This document shows, in pieces, positions 30,401-39,057 of a stretch of 64,000 nucleotides of DNA. The position numbers were made by a program, and so were the translations under genes. Below the pieces are notes generated by a model. The model saw only the letters and a list, made by a program, of their open reading frames with translations, was not told where the DNA came from and made no database searches. Numbering within the stretch: position 1 is the stretch's first letter; every line of letters begins with the position of its first letter. This DNA comes from an uncultured Aquimarina sp. (lineage in GTDB: Bacteria; Bacteroidota; Bacteroidia; Flavobacteriales; Flavobacteriaceae). Location: positions 124,001-188,000 of the forward strand of contig CANLYR010000001.1 of assembly GCA_947495425.1 (NCBI GenBank), given 5' to 3'.

Positions 30401-31642
30401 GATCAAGGAACCTTATACTTAGGCATCACACAGCTTACAACACCCCAAGTGCTTTCTATATTATTTCAGATGGCAGAAGGAAGTGCAAATCCTGATGTAG
30501 AAAAACCAGACCTGCAATGGTGCTATCTTCGGAATAATAAATGGATACCATTACAAACATCAGCTATTTTATCAGATACCACCAATGGTTTGATAAATAC
30601 AGGTATCATACAGATTAAGATTCCTGTAGATGCGACAACAGGGGGAACGCTACTCTCAGATGAGCTTCATTGGCTTAGGGTAAATGCTTCTGGCAACATC
30701 ACAGGAATTTCAGATACCATAGCTATAAAAGCTCAGGCTATTAGTGTAACCCTTGCTAGCGAAGAGGTAGCACCTTCACACTTTAAAAATCCTTTGGCGC
30801 CAGAAACTATTACAGAGCCACTAAACGTGATCCCTGAAATAAGAAATCTTACTCAACCGTATACGTCTGCCAAAGGAAAACCGGCAGAAGAAGGTACTAT
30901 ATTTTACAAACGCCTTAGCGAAAGACTTAGACACAAAAACAGAGCGATCACAGCTTGGGATTATGAGCATATGTTATTAGAGAAGTTTCCACAAGTGTAT
31001 AAAGTAAAATGTCTTCCCTCGATAGATCAATTAGGCAAAGTAGCAGTTGTTGTTGTGCCAGATATTAGAGAAAACTTGCCTTTTAATCCTTTTGCACCAA
31101 AAGTAGCTGCAGATACGCTTATTCAAATTAAAGCATTTCTTGATAACCATGCTCCTGCTTATGCAGAAATAGCAGTGCACAACCCTACATACTTACAGGT
31201 ATTGACCCGATGTACGGTACAGTTTTATCCAGGCTATGATACCGATTTTTACAAAGAAAAATTAATAGACGAGATTAAACGATTTCTATCCCCATGGGCA
31301 TACAATCAAGATAGCGATATCAGGATAGGAGGAAGTCTTCATGCTAGTGTACTGATCAACTTTATTGCCGAACGACCGTATATCGATTATGTGGCTAATT
31401 TAAAATTATTTCAAAGCGAAGATGGTAAAACGGTAACCGATGTTCGAAGTATTAATGATGGTAAAGCCATCGTAGTTCCTTCTCGCCCGGATACAGTGAT
31501 AGTTTCTGGAGCAACACATTTCATTGATATTGTCGATGAGAACGGCTATGATGAAGATAGCTTCGAAGGGATCAATTACATGCAGATACAGCTAGATTTT
31601 GAAGTAGCAAAAGACTTAGCACAATCCTCGAATGAATCATAA
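27458..31642 (+). CDS. eCIS large baseplate protein (Afp11/gpJ-like)
   Basis: ORF 1394 aa; C-terminal ERLRHKNRAITAWDYEHMLLEKFPQVYKVKCLPS...ILDNHAPAYAEIAVHNPTYLQV baseplate-J-type. Confidence 0.9.
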   Translation: MMNTLKSHDLLLKDGTSQQDRDQEALRPDYIQVEGRSINELIIEAQNLAKELRFFDKNDEFKPGMYWDSFLVENGVDYSTKQPVEQKILREQWANQLAGYVEDPGRFINDKQKQNKISQPHVVLFLTFLKLLNHVKSQINGLTQKHLDFYFKERLGLTPKDSVPDVANVLFELIENIDRLEIKKDTILLAGVDKEGNELQYKTDKDTIISQAKIAQLKNVFVDKQQLSIKDAHRTHVDTPDQGVTKMIEMALGHPNPGDPLPDLPEEVTTIFELQSLIQEGNSKALSYVTTQLFLSVQDFERILQKKQQEKEGMPTDWEEVYAILDSAYKDKIKNKGQQELKELHNKEDFDTVLKYVYGDPNPGDDLPVYKGNQSSFSGIFNDFKSADVRTSQEASAYIKDELKLKEQDFIHIVQTSNNPDAREEDWNRIYRLLELINRQIRRLSIPSPSVEKIIDVYANADAKATAFSQYGDKDESTRFRTFGNKQPYIPQQLSPANVGFAISSPTLLLKEGKRRITTLLDFGVKNDKAKTIASIFESNTKPFDVYLSGEKGWFLPEQTLLTFGNYISGQPESEYDADQVSFENDNSHVVITGKEKDFNELDLNKYLFFPGDETDTNEGVLYQITKIRSANEVAVQGIGNVNKTGSKIQKFPSDQVSPNTLKVEIDLSDKDLPVMTPAVDTNFDEFINSKQPSIAFSLSHHLEGLQGKQNYHSSYQKLMQLALHKVHIYVEVKGVKDIVLQNDQNTIDAKKPFDPFGFEPEIGNNFYIANQEISQKKLSTLNLDIEWIKHPENFKEHYKNYWLIDADNPELDEGNYTIKTNDDFVAQLYVCEQNAEKRVSSLPLFPTDGKASNTNIEELLQPTGFQYQEIPTINPEEKDDITDWDRYFKLELNPLDFQHQLYNTLFVQQAISNNEVLKRLKINTPYQPKAKNIRVGYTAQTSIIPESKISNSYDTLYHLHPFGFEALTLGKTHHVLPGYEDQGTLYLGITQLTTPQVLSILFQMAEGSANPDVEKPDLQWCYLRNNKWIPLQTSAILSDTTNGLINTGIIQIKIPVDATTGGTLLSDELHWLRVNASGNITGISDTIAIKAQAISVTLASEEVAPSHFKNPLAPETITEPLNVIPEIRNLTQPYTSAKGKPAEEGTIFYKRLSERLRHKNRAITAWDYEHMLLEKFPQVYKVKCLPSIDQLGKVAVVVVPDIRENLPFNPFAPKVAADTLIQIKAFLDNHAPAYAEIAVHNPTYLQVLTRCTVQFYPGYDTDFYKEKLIDEIKRFLSPWAYNQDSDIRIGGSLHASVLINFIAERPYIDYVANLKLFQSEDGKTVTDVRSINDGKAIVVPSRPDTVIVSGATHFIDIVDENGYDEDSFEGINYMQIQLDFEVAKDLAQSSNES

Positions 31643-31669
31643 AAAATGTAGATAAACGGAAGTGAAACT

Positions 31670-33073
31670 ATGGAAATCAATAAAAAAACCAGAACAGAAC
31701 TCAAATCATATTTCAAAGCAAATGATAAGCCTACCGAAAAACAATTTGCAGATTTTATAGATGCTGGGATTAATCAAGCCGAAGATAGCATTGCCAAAGA
31801 AGAAGGTAGTCCCTTGGCAATTCAGGCAGAAGGTGATGCGGTAGGAACACAAGAAGTTTTGGACCTATACACAAGTTTTGGAAAGAATATTCCAAACTGG
31901 TCACTTAATCTTAATCCAAGGATTAAATCAGACGATCCCAGCAGCAATCAATCTGGGTTAAATATTAAGGATGCTACAGGAGAGAGCCGGTTATTTATCA
32001 AATCGGGAAATGGCAATATAGGGGTGGGTACTATAGATCCCGAATCCAAACTAACTATCCAGGGTAAAAATAACACTTCCTCATTATCGGTGATAGATGC
32101 TACCAAACAAAATGCTAAAATTTTTGAAGTCACTCAAAAAGATGGTAATGGTGCATTATCAATTAGAGGAGAAGACACAGAAGAAGGAATACACCTAAGC
32201 GGATCTAAAGAAAAATCAAGTTTCCTTTTAGGAAAAGTAGGTATAGGTACCGATAATCCCGAAGCATTGCTCGAAATAAAAGGCGATGATGCAGCATTGA
32301 AGATAACCAATACCAAACCTGAGAGTTCGGCACAATTGGGGCTCTACACTAACGAAAAATCCTGGGAAATCGAAGCTAGAAGTGTTAGCGGAGACTTGCT
32401 TTTTCATCCTATCGGGAACAAAAGTAAGGCAGTTGTTATGAAGCAAAATGGAGCGATGATGATCAAAGATGGATTACATGTTGCAGGGCATCTAGAAGTA
32501 AGTAAAAAATTACAAGTGGGGCAGGAATTATTTGCAAATAATGGTTTATTTATCCAAAAACAATTGGATATCCAAGGCTCATTAACAGCCAAAGAAAATG
32601 CTTCTTTTGAAAAAAATGTAATTATCAAAGGACATATCAAAACTTCCATCAACCAAGTAGTCGCTTTTTCTGCTGCAATTAGTTCGAGCAATGCCTCTGG
32701 TGCTAGGAACCCTCAAACATTTGGTCAACTTAATTATAACTACGGAAATTGCTTTAAAAGTAGTAAGTATTTTACCGCCCCTGTTAAAGGATTATACTTA
32801 TTTACTATGACGATATCTAAAGCTTCTAGCCCGGGGGGGTATTGCTTTTGGGTATTAAGATTAAATGATAGTAACTATGTTAATGGACATAATGGAGACG
32901 AAAAAACAGAACGTAGTCTAGTACGCGGAACCGATAACCTTCATTCAACGTCAAGAACAATAATCACCAAATTGAACGCTAATGATAAAGTACATGTACA
33001 ACAAACTGGATCAAGTAGGCCCGATAATTACTCATCGGGTTTCGAAGGAATACTGCTACAAGCGTTAGAATAA
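31670..33073 (+). CDS. Putative eCIS tail fibre with C-terminal C1q-like domain
   Basis: ORF 467 aa; GNGNIGVGTIDPESKLTIQG/GKVGIGTDNPEALLEIKG fibre repeats; C-terminus VVAFSAAISSSNAS...GNCFKSSKYFTAPVKGLYLFTMTISK..., C1q-like. Confidence 0.8.
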   Translation: MEINKKTRTELKSYFKANDKPTEKQFADFIDAGINQAEDSIAKEEGSPLAIQAEGDAVGTQEVLDLYTSFGKNIPNWSLNLNPRIKSDDPSSNQSGLNIKDATGESRLFIKSGNGNIGVGTIDPESKLTIQGKNNTSSLSVIDATKQNAKIFEVTQKDGNGALSIRGEDTEEGIHLSGSKEKSSFLLGKVGIGTDNPEALLEIKGDDAALKITNTKPESSAQLGLYTNEKSWEIEARSVSGDLLFHPIGNKSKAVVMKQNGAMMIKDGLHVAGHLEVSKKLQVGQELFANNGLFIQKQLDIQGSLTAKENASFEKNVIIKGHIKTSINQVVAFSAAISSSNASGARNPQTFGQLNYNYGNCFKSSKYFTAPVKGLYLFTMTISKASSPGGYCFWVLRLNDSNYVNGHNGDEKTERSLVRGTDNLHSTSRTIITKLNANDKVHVQQTGSSRPDNYSSGFEGILLQALE

Positions 33074-33110
33074 TAAAACAATAAGTTCAATTAAAAGAAT
33101 AAGGCGTACG

Positions 33111-35573
33111 ATGATAAAACCAATAACAATACCTAAAACTTTACCAAAAGACTCACCATTGAGTTATGATTTTCTTCGGGAAGAGGGGATCAAACTCATA
33201 CAACAACTAGGTGCTGATACCTGGACAGATCATAATGCACATGATCCCGGGATTACCATCTTAGAGCAAGTATGTTATACTATTACAGACTTGGCTTATC
33301 GCATCGATTATGATATCAAAGATTTGTTAGGCAATGATGATACGAGTTCATACGATGAATTATATAGTCCCGCTACTATACTGACTGTAAACCCAGTCAC
33401 ACTAATCGATCTACGTAAAATCGTAATGGATGTAACTGGAGTAAAAAATGCATGGGTCGAGAAAGTATCACAAGACACTTTGGGAGGCGATGCAGCCAGT
33501 GAGCGTGTTCCCAAAGGTCTGTATAAAGTGTGGATAGAAAAAGATGAATCTGTAGAGATCGCAGGATCTAAATTTGTTGCTAATGTAAATACAAGATTAC
33601 AAGCATGTAGAGGGATCTGTGAAGATTTTGAAGAAATCCGCTTGTTAACCACACAACCTATACGACTTCACGGTGTTGTAGAAATTGCAAATACTGTTGA
33701 TGATATTAATCAGCTTGTTGCTAATGTGTTATACAGGGTTGCTGCTCATCTATCACCTCGTATTCCCTTCTATACCTTGCAACAAGCTTTAAAAAAAGGG
33801 AAAAGAACCGATGAAATTTTTAATGGCCCACAACTCATGCATGGCTTCATCAACGATAATGAACTGCGTAATCATACCCGAAAAAAAGAAATTCAGGCGT
33901 CTGATATTATTCGTGAGATCATGGATGAAACCGAGGTGTTGACCATCGATGATTTTTTGATTGCAACAGGATCTAATACCATTAAAAATTGGGTATTACC
34001 ACTCGATCCTATCAAAACCCCGGTATTGGATTTTGATGAAACCTTAAAAACATTATCCTTTACATCAGGAGGACTCAAAGCTACTATAAATCCCGAGCAA
34101 ATAAAGAAGTTATATAACCAAAAGAGCATACAGGGATTATCACAAGCGCTGCCTTTAGAAGAACGAGATATCATAGTGCCAGAAAACAAAGGCAGACAGA
34201 TAGAAAACTATTATCCACTTCAGCATCAATTTCCTGCAAATTATGGTATTGGCACCTCAGGGGTTTCAGATGCGGCTCCCCAAAGAAGAAAAGCACAATC
34301 TAAACAGTTAACAGCATACCTAATGTTTTTTGAACAGCAATTGGCAAACTATTTTTCACAAGTAGCTAATTTCAAAAGCCTAATGAGTTTTGATAGTACG
34401 GATACCCGAACCTATTTTAATCAATCGCTGTTAGATACCGTAGCAGGATTAGAAGAAATATTGGATAGCAACGAAAACTATCAGGAATATCTGCAAGAAA
34501 TGACAGCAGATTCAGTTGATGGGTTGAAACGTAAAAACAAATTTCTTAATCATCTCTTAGCGCGTTTTAGTGAGAAATTTACTGGATATGGAATGTTATT
34601 AGAAGAGACTGCTAACACACCGTATGCACTAGATAAAAAATTGATTGTAGATAAATCGAATTTTCTTAAAGACTACCCGGCAATCAGCGCAGGGCGAGGA
34701 AAAGGATACAATTACACACAAGCGTATTGGCAAAATAATAATATCTCTGGGCTAGAAAAGCGAATTGCAAGAAAATCAGGAATAGAAGACTATACACGTA
34801 GAAATCTGGGAGATGGCGATACCGAAGGATTTCATATGGTAGAACATATATTGCTACGCCCACATGCTAAATATTCATACCCATTTGACGCGCAATATAG
34901 TGCTGTTGAAATTACCGAGTTTGCAGCTGTAGAAAACACCAATCATACTCGGTGTATTTCTAAAGGGCATACCCTGAAAAAAGGTGAAGAAATTCGCATT
35001 CGCGGAAATGAAGATTACGAGGGGACATATCTGGTACTAACTGCCGCAGCAGATCATTTTGATATCGAAACTACTTTTCAAGAAGCTACCTCTGGGGGTT
35101 TTTGGCAGCGCACGCCCGATGTACGATATTTTCTTAAAACAGCACCTGTCGTTTCTTTTTCAGATTCTTTATCAGAGGCGGGACATACATTTTGTAAAGT
35201 ACAAAGACATGATTTACGACAAGGAGATCGTATTGAACTTACCGGAACAACACATTACGATGGGGAACATGTGGTAGTGAATAGTACCGAAAAAGGGTTT
35301 GAAATTTCAATACCCTTTAGTGAGAAAGAAACTTCTGGGCGATGGATGCCTGTAGCAGTTTCTGCAGACCCTTATTCGCTTCAGGTCACTTTTGTACTTC
35401 CAAACTGGATGGAGCGATATCAAAATGAATCTTTAAAACAATTTGTAGAGAACACAATACAAGAGGAAACACCAGCACATATCAGAGCCTATATTCAATG
35501 GTTAGATAAGCCAGTAATGAAACTTTTTGACAAGGGGTTTCATCGGTTTTTAGAAGAAATTAACAGACAGTAA
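33111..35573 (+). CDS. eCIS baseplate protein (Afp12-like)
   Basis: ORF 820 aa; LIQQLGADTWTDHNAHDPGITILEQVCYTITDLAYR; operon position. Confidence 0.88.
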   Translation: MIKPITIPKTLPKDSPLSYDFLREEGIKLIQQLGADTWTDHNAHDPGITILEQVCYTITDLAYRIDYDIKDLLGNDDTSSYDELYSPATILTVNPVTLIDLRKIVMDVTGVKNAWVEKVSQDTLGGDAASERVPKGLYKVWIEKDESVEIAGSKFVANVNTRLQACRGICEDFEEIRLLTTQPIRLHGVVEIANTVDDINQLVANVLYRVAAHLSPRIPFYTLQQALKKGKRTDEIFNGPQLMHGFINDNELRNHTRKKEIQASDIIREIMDETEVLTIDDFLIATGSNTIKNWVLPLDPIKTPVLDFDETLKTLSFTSGGLKATINPEQIKKLYNQKSIQGLSQALPLEERDIIVPENKGRQIENYYPLQHQFPANYGIGTSGVSDAAPQRRKAQSKQLTAYLMFFEQQLANYFSQVANFKSLMSFDSTDTRTYFNQSLLDTVAGLEEILDSNENYQEYLQEMTADSVDGLKRKNKFLNHLLARFSEKFTGYGMLLEETANTPYALDKKLIVDKSNFLKDYPAISAGRGKGYNYTQAYWQNNNISGLEKRIARKSGIEDYTRRNLGDGDTEGFHMVEHILLRPHAKYSYPFDAQYSAVEITEFAAVENTNHTRCISKGHTLKKGEEIRIRGNEDYEGTYLVLTAAADHFDIETTFQEATSGGFWQRTPDVRYFLKTAPVVSFSDSLSEAGHTFCKVQRHDLRQGDRIELTGTTHYDGEHVVVNSTEKGFEISIPFSEKETSGRWMPVAVSADPYSLQVTFVLPNWMERYQNESLKQFVENTIQEETPAHIRAYIQWLDKPVMKLFDKGFHRFLEEINRQ

Positions 35574-35780
35574 ACTTGAGTTCGATTATGAAATCAAATA
35601 GTTATAACCTAATGTCATGTAGAGCGGAGTCGATAAGATTAAGGTGAAAGGCACTGGTATGAAAAACCCTTATCTCTGCCTAGCCGGCAGGATAGTCTTC
35701 TCCCACAGCGAGAAGAAATCAAAACAATCATGAAAAAAAACTGGAATAAAACTAGTTTTTAAATAGAGTAACACAGATCA

Positions 35781-37352
35781 ATGACACAACACAAGCATAT
35801 TATAAATAAGCAAATTATCGAAATACAGCTCCCCAAGAAAGCAGATGCATTTGGTGTGCAACAAACCTTAGGAAAGCTCTATAGCGAACAGTTTACGCCT
35901 ATTATCGATAAGCTACTGTGTGATCACTATGGAAGTGACGAAAAGAAACGGTATCAAATAGATACGCTAACTGTAGACTTAGGCACTGTACATATAGAAA
36001 ATATAGCTGCTGTATTTACAGAAAAATTTAAGGATGCACTACTTGCAATAGAAGATCCGGAAGATGAAGATAATGTTATAGAAAAAAAAGTAGAGAAATC
36101 TCAAAAAACATCGTTACAAGTGGTGTCGTATTACCTGAAGAATGGTAGGCTGCCATGGTGGTCAAATAAAACCTCTAAATCCTATGTGTTAGAACAATTG
36201 GATCGACTCATTATAACCCCAGATGCCACTTTTACAAAACTTTTGAGTCAACTGCCTTTAAATCATGTATACCTGAATCGCTTTATATATACGTTTACAG
36301 AAGAACAGATTCTTTTGTGTCTTCAAGGATTGACTGATATTTCTATACAAGGCTTGTCTACCATTAAAAAAGAACTGCAGGATAGCCTTCATAAGCGTCT
36401 AGAGGTTTCAAATTTCAACATAGAAAACACCTTTTGGGGAGCAGTCTTTACAAACGTAGCTGTGGCCAAAGATTATGAGGATTTGAAGAACAGATGTATT
36501 CAACAAACACTTTTGGTATTAGGAATTGATCAAAAAAATGGGAATAAAAAAAATCAGGATGTGTCTTTGATTAGATCACTGGTAAAGAAATACCAAATAC
36601 AATATGCAGCTGAGAAGGCTTGGCAACAACTTTTTCAACACGTTTTAAAAGTGATAAATCATCCTTCCTTTTATCTCATAGATGCTGGGTTATTACAAGA
36701 ATTCAAACAATCACTGACCCTTGAGAAGACAGAAAACAATCGGCAATCGATAGTTGGGCATCTTCACGTATTCGAAGCTGTATTGAAACCGATGCAATCA
36801 GCTGCCAAACATACAGTGATAGAAAAAATACAATCTAATTTTGAAGATACAGACTTTATAACAATTCAAAATGCTGGATTAGTCCTCTTATGGCCTTTTT
36901 TACAACGTTTTTTTGAAAACCTTGAATTGATGGACGGCAAAGAATTTCATGATGAGAAGGCAAGAGAAAAAGCAATATGTGCTTTACACCATCTATGTGG
37001 AAATGAGGAAACAGCACTTTTTGAAGGTCTACTGTCACTTAACAAAGTATTATGTGGAGCATCTCTGGAAGATACAGTGTCCCTAATACATTTTTCTGAA
37101 GAAGAAAAGAAAATGGGAGACGACTTGCTACAGGCTGTTATCGATAAAGGACCACACTGGACAAATCTATCACGAGATGGATTTCAAGCCTCTTATTTAT
37201 GCAGACAAGGCTCTTTAAGAGTTCGTGATGGGCATTGGCTATTGCAAGTAAAAAAAGAAACTTATGATATCACCTTAGAAAAATTGCCTTGGAGCATTAA
37301 TACAATAAGGTTACCATGGATGAATGAAATTATATTAGTAGAATGGAATTGA
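35781..37352 (+). CDS. eCIS tape-measure-type protein (CIS_TMP-like)
   Basis: ORF 523 aa; FGVQQTLGKLYSEQFTPIIDKLLCDHYGSDEKKRYQIDTLTVDLGTVH; NAGLVLLWPFLQRFFENLELM. Confidence 0.87.
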   Translation: MTQHKHIINKQIIEIQLPKKADAFGVQQTLGKLYSEQFTPIIDKLLCDHYGSDEKKRYQIDTLTVDLGTVHIENIAAVFTEKFKDALLAIEDPEDEDNVIEKKVEKSQKTSLQVVSYYLKNGRLPWWSNKTSKSYVLEQLDRLIITPDATFTKLLSQLPLNHVYLNRFIYTFTEEQILLCLQGLTDISIQGLSTIKKELQDSLHKRLEVSNFNIENTFWGAVFTNVAVAKDYEDLKNRCIQQTLLVLGIDQKNGNKKNQDVSLIRSLVKKYQIQYAAEKAWQQLFQHVLKVINHPSFYLIDAGLLQEFKQSLTLEKTENNRQSIVGHLHVFEAVLKPMQSAAKHTVIEKIQSNFEDTDFITIQNAGLVLLWPFLQRFFENLELMDGKEFHDEKAREKAICALHHLCGNEETALFEGLLSLNKVLCGASLEDTVSLIHFSEEEKKMGDDLLQAVIDKGPHWTNLSRDGFQASYLCRQGSLRVRDGHWLLQVKKETYDITLEKLPWSINTIRLPWMNEIILVEWN

Positions 37353-38710
37353 CAGCAATACATACAATCGTAGAACAAAACGCAGCAGCATTAACAGCCG
37401 AACTATCGTGGCTAAGTTTGGTAATCCATACGCGATTAGAGCTGCATTTTGAGCAAGAAACACCATATCAATCTATAGATGAATTGCGTCCTCCTGATAT
37501 TGAAAATGAAGAAGGTACCTATGCCGCATTTGTGCAAAAAATGAATCTAAATACTGCAGAACGGCTAGTGTTGATACTGGGGCTTGTTCCTCATATCAAA
37601 CCAGAAACCTTAGATATTTTGCTGACTAAAAACAAAGAGTATGATCGACGGTATAGTGAATTTGGTGGAGTATTGCTAGAGGGGCATCTGGGATTAATTC
37701 CTACAGCAGAAACGGCAATGTTTATATTGGCAGGTGATGATCTGGTCAAACGGTTGCGCTACCACTATATCTTTGCTGAAAATCATGTATTTGCGACCGA
37801 ACAGGTTATGAAGAGCACAGTAACTAAAAAAGTAGGTCCATGGTTAAATAGCATTTGGATGGTAGCAGACGAGTATATAGGAGCATTGATTCATAGTACA
37901 CCTTATCATCCTGCATATAGTCCTGATTTTCCTGCGCAACTGATCATCACACAACTCGAATGGGAAGATATTGTATTGAGTAAAAATACAGCTGAGCATC
38001 TACAAGAGATAAGAGATTGGATTGCACAAGAGCACGTATTAATGCATGATCTGGGATTGGGCAAACTACTAAAACCTGGATATAAAAGCCTGTTTTATGG
38101 CCCTCCCGGTACAGGGAAGACAATGACGGCAGCCCTGCTGGGTAAAAGCACCAATAAGTCGGTATATAAAATAGACTTGAGTATGGTCGTTTCTAAATAT
38201 ATTGGCGAAACCGAGAAAAACCTGGCCAAAGTATTTGATCAAGCTGCAAAACGAGATTGGATTTTGTTTTTTGATGAGGCAGATTCACTCTTTGGTAAAC
38301 GTACCCAAATGAATAGTGCTAACGACCGATACGGAAACCAAGAGATAGGATATTTGCTACAACGCATCGAAGACTTTCCTGGTGTAGTCATTTTGGCATC
38401 AAACTTAAAAGAAAACATAGATGAAGCCTTCACCCGTCGTTTTCAATCGATGGTAGCGTTTAGTATGCCAGAGGTAGAAGAGCGCTACACCCTTTGGGAG
38501 CAATCTTTTTCTACCAAGTTGCCCTTAGATCCTACAATAGATCTATGGACGATTGCAGAAAAGTATGAGGTGTCTGGGGGTGTGATGATCAATGTGGTGC
38601 GTAAAGCTACGCTTAGAGCGGTAACACACCAACAAAAAACAATATCACAAAAAGAATTAGAAACAGCTATTCATCAAGAATTACAAAAGGAAGGTATTAT
38701 TCTGAATTAA
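37343..38710 (+). CDS. eCIS AAA+ ATPase (Afp15-like)
   Basis: ORF 455 aa; FYGPPGTGKTMTAALLG Walker A, WILFFDEADSLFGKRT Walker B; overlaps upstream gene by 10 nt. Confidence 0.96.
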   Translation: MELTAIHTIVEQNAAALTAELSWLSLVIHTRLELHFEQETPYQSIDELRPPDIENEEGTYAAFVQKMNLNTAERLVLILGLVPHIKPETLDILLTKNKEYDRRYSEFGGVLLEGHLGLIPTAETAMFILAGDDLVKRLRYHYIFAENHVFATEQVMKSTVTKKVGPWLNSIWMVADEYIGALIHSTPYHPAYSPDFPAQLIITQLEWEDIVLSKNTAEHLQEIRDWIAQEHVLMHDLGLGKLLKPGYKSLFYGPPGTGKTMTAALLGKSTNKSVYKIDLSMVVSKYIGETEKNLAKVFDQAAKRDWILFFDEADSLFGKRTQMNSANDRYGNQEIGYLLQRIEDFPGVVILASNLKENIDEAFTRRFQSMVAFSMPEVEERYTLWEQSFSTKLPLDPTIDLWTIAEKYEVSGGVMINVVRKATLRAVTHQQKTISQKELETAIHQELQKEGIILN

Positions 38711-38742
38711 AGTAAAATAAATACTATAAAAAATACAAATTA

Positions 38743-38832
38743 GATGGTGGGGAAATAAGGGGGATTATCCCGGCACTTATTATAAAGTATGCAGCGGAAT
38801 ACCTGTAGAAAAAAGTACCGGGATCCACCATC
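38743..38832. repeat. Long interrupted inverted repeat (structured intergenic element)
   Basis: Right arm 38813-38832 AAGTACCGGGATCCACCATC pairs with 38743-38750 GATGGTGG and 38767-38778 ATCCCGGCACTT (19/20), with a 16-nt insertion in the left arm. Confidence 0.6.
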
Positions 38833-38865
38833 GTAAAATGCTGTTCTCAGAAAAATGAGGCTCTG

Positions 38866-38975
38866 CTAAATTTGCAACTTCGTAGCGATAACAGCAAGAG
38901 GATAATAGCTTATGTACAGCTTAATAAATATGAAAAGAAATGCTGCGAAGTCACATTCCAGTGTTTTGTCGTAAT
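38866..38975 (+). repeat. Intergenic repeat family copy R1
   Basis: CTCTGCTAAATTTGCAACTTCGTAGCGATA...CAGCTTAATAAAT...AATGCTGCGAAGTCACA. Confidence 0.55.
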
Positions 38976-39057
38976 GTAATGGAGACAAAATCTATCGAGA
39001 ATAGGTTTTTATAAAACAGATGTGAAGAGTAGAATCAAGTCATAAAACAAAAAAACT

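Noticed and set aside
38726-38859. Open frame reading ...WWGNKGDYPGTYYKVCSGIPVEKSTGIHHRKMLFSEK* across the inverted repeat
   Set aside because: No start codon after the upstream stop, only ~44 codons, and overlaps a better-supported structured repeat; cannot be distinguished from chance or a gene remnant.
38900-39010. Possible extra GTCGT site at 38968 upstream of effector 1
   Set aside because: No second copy at 21 bp and no extended TTGTTATAG motif; it lies at the end of repeat R1.
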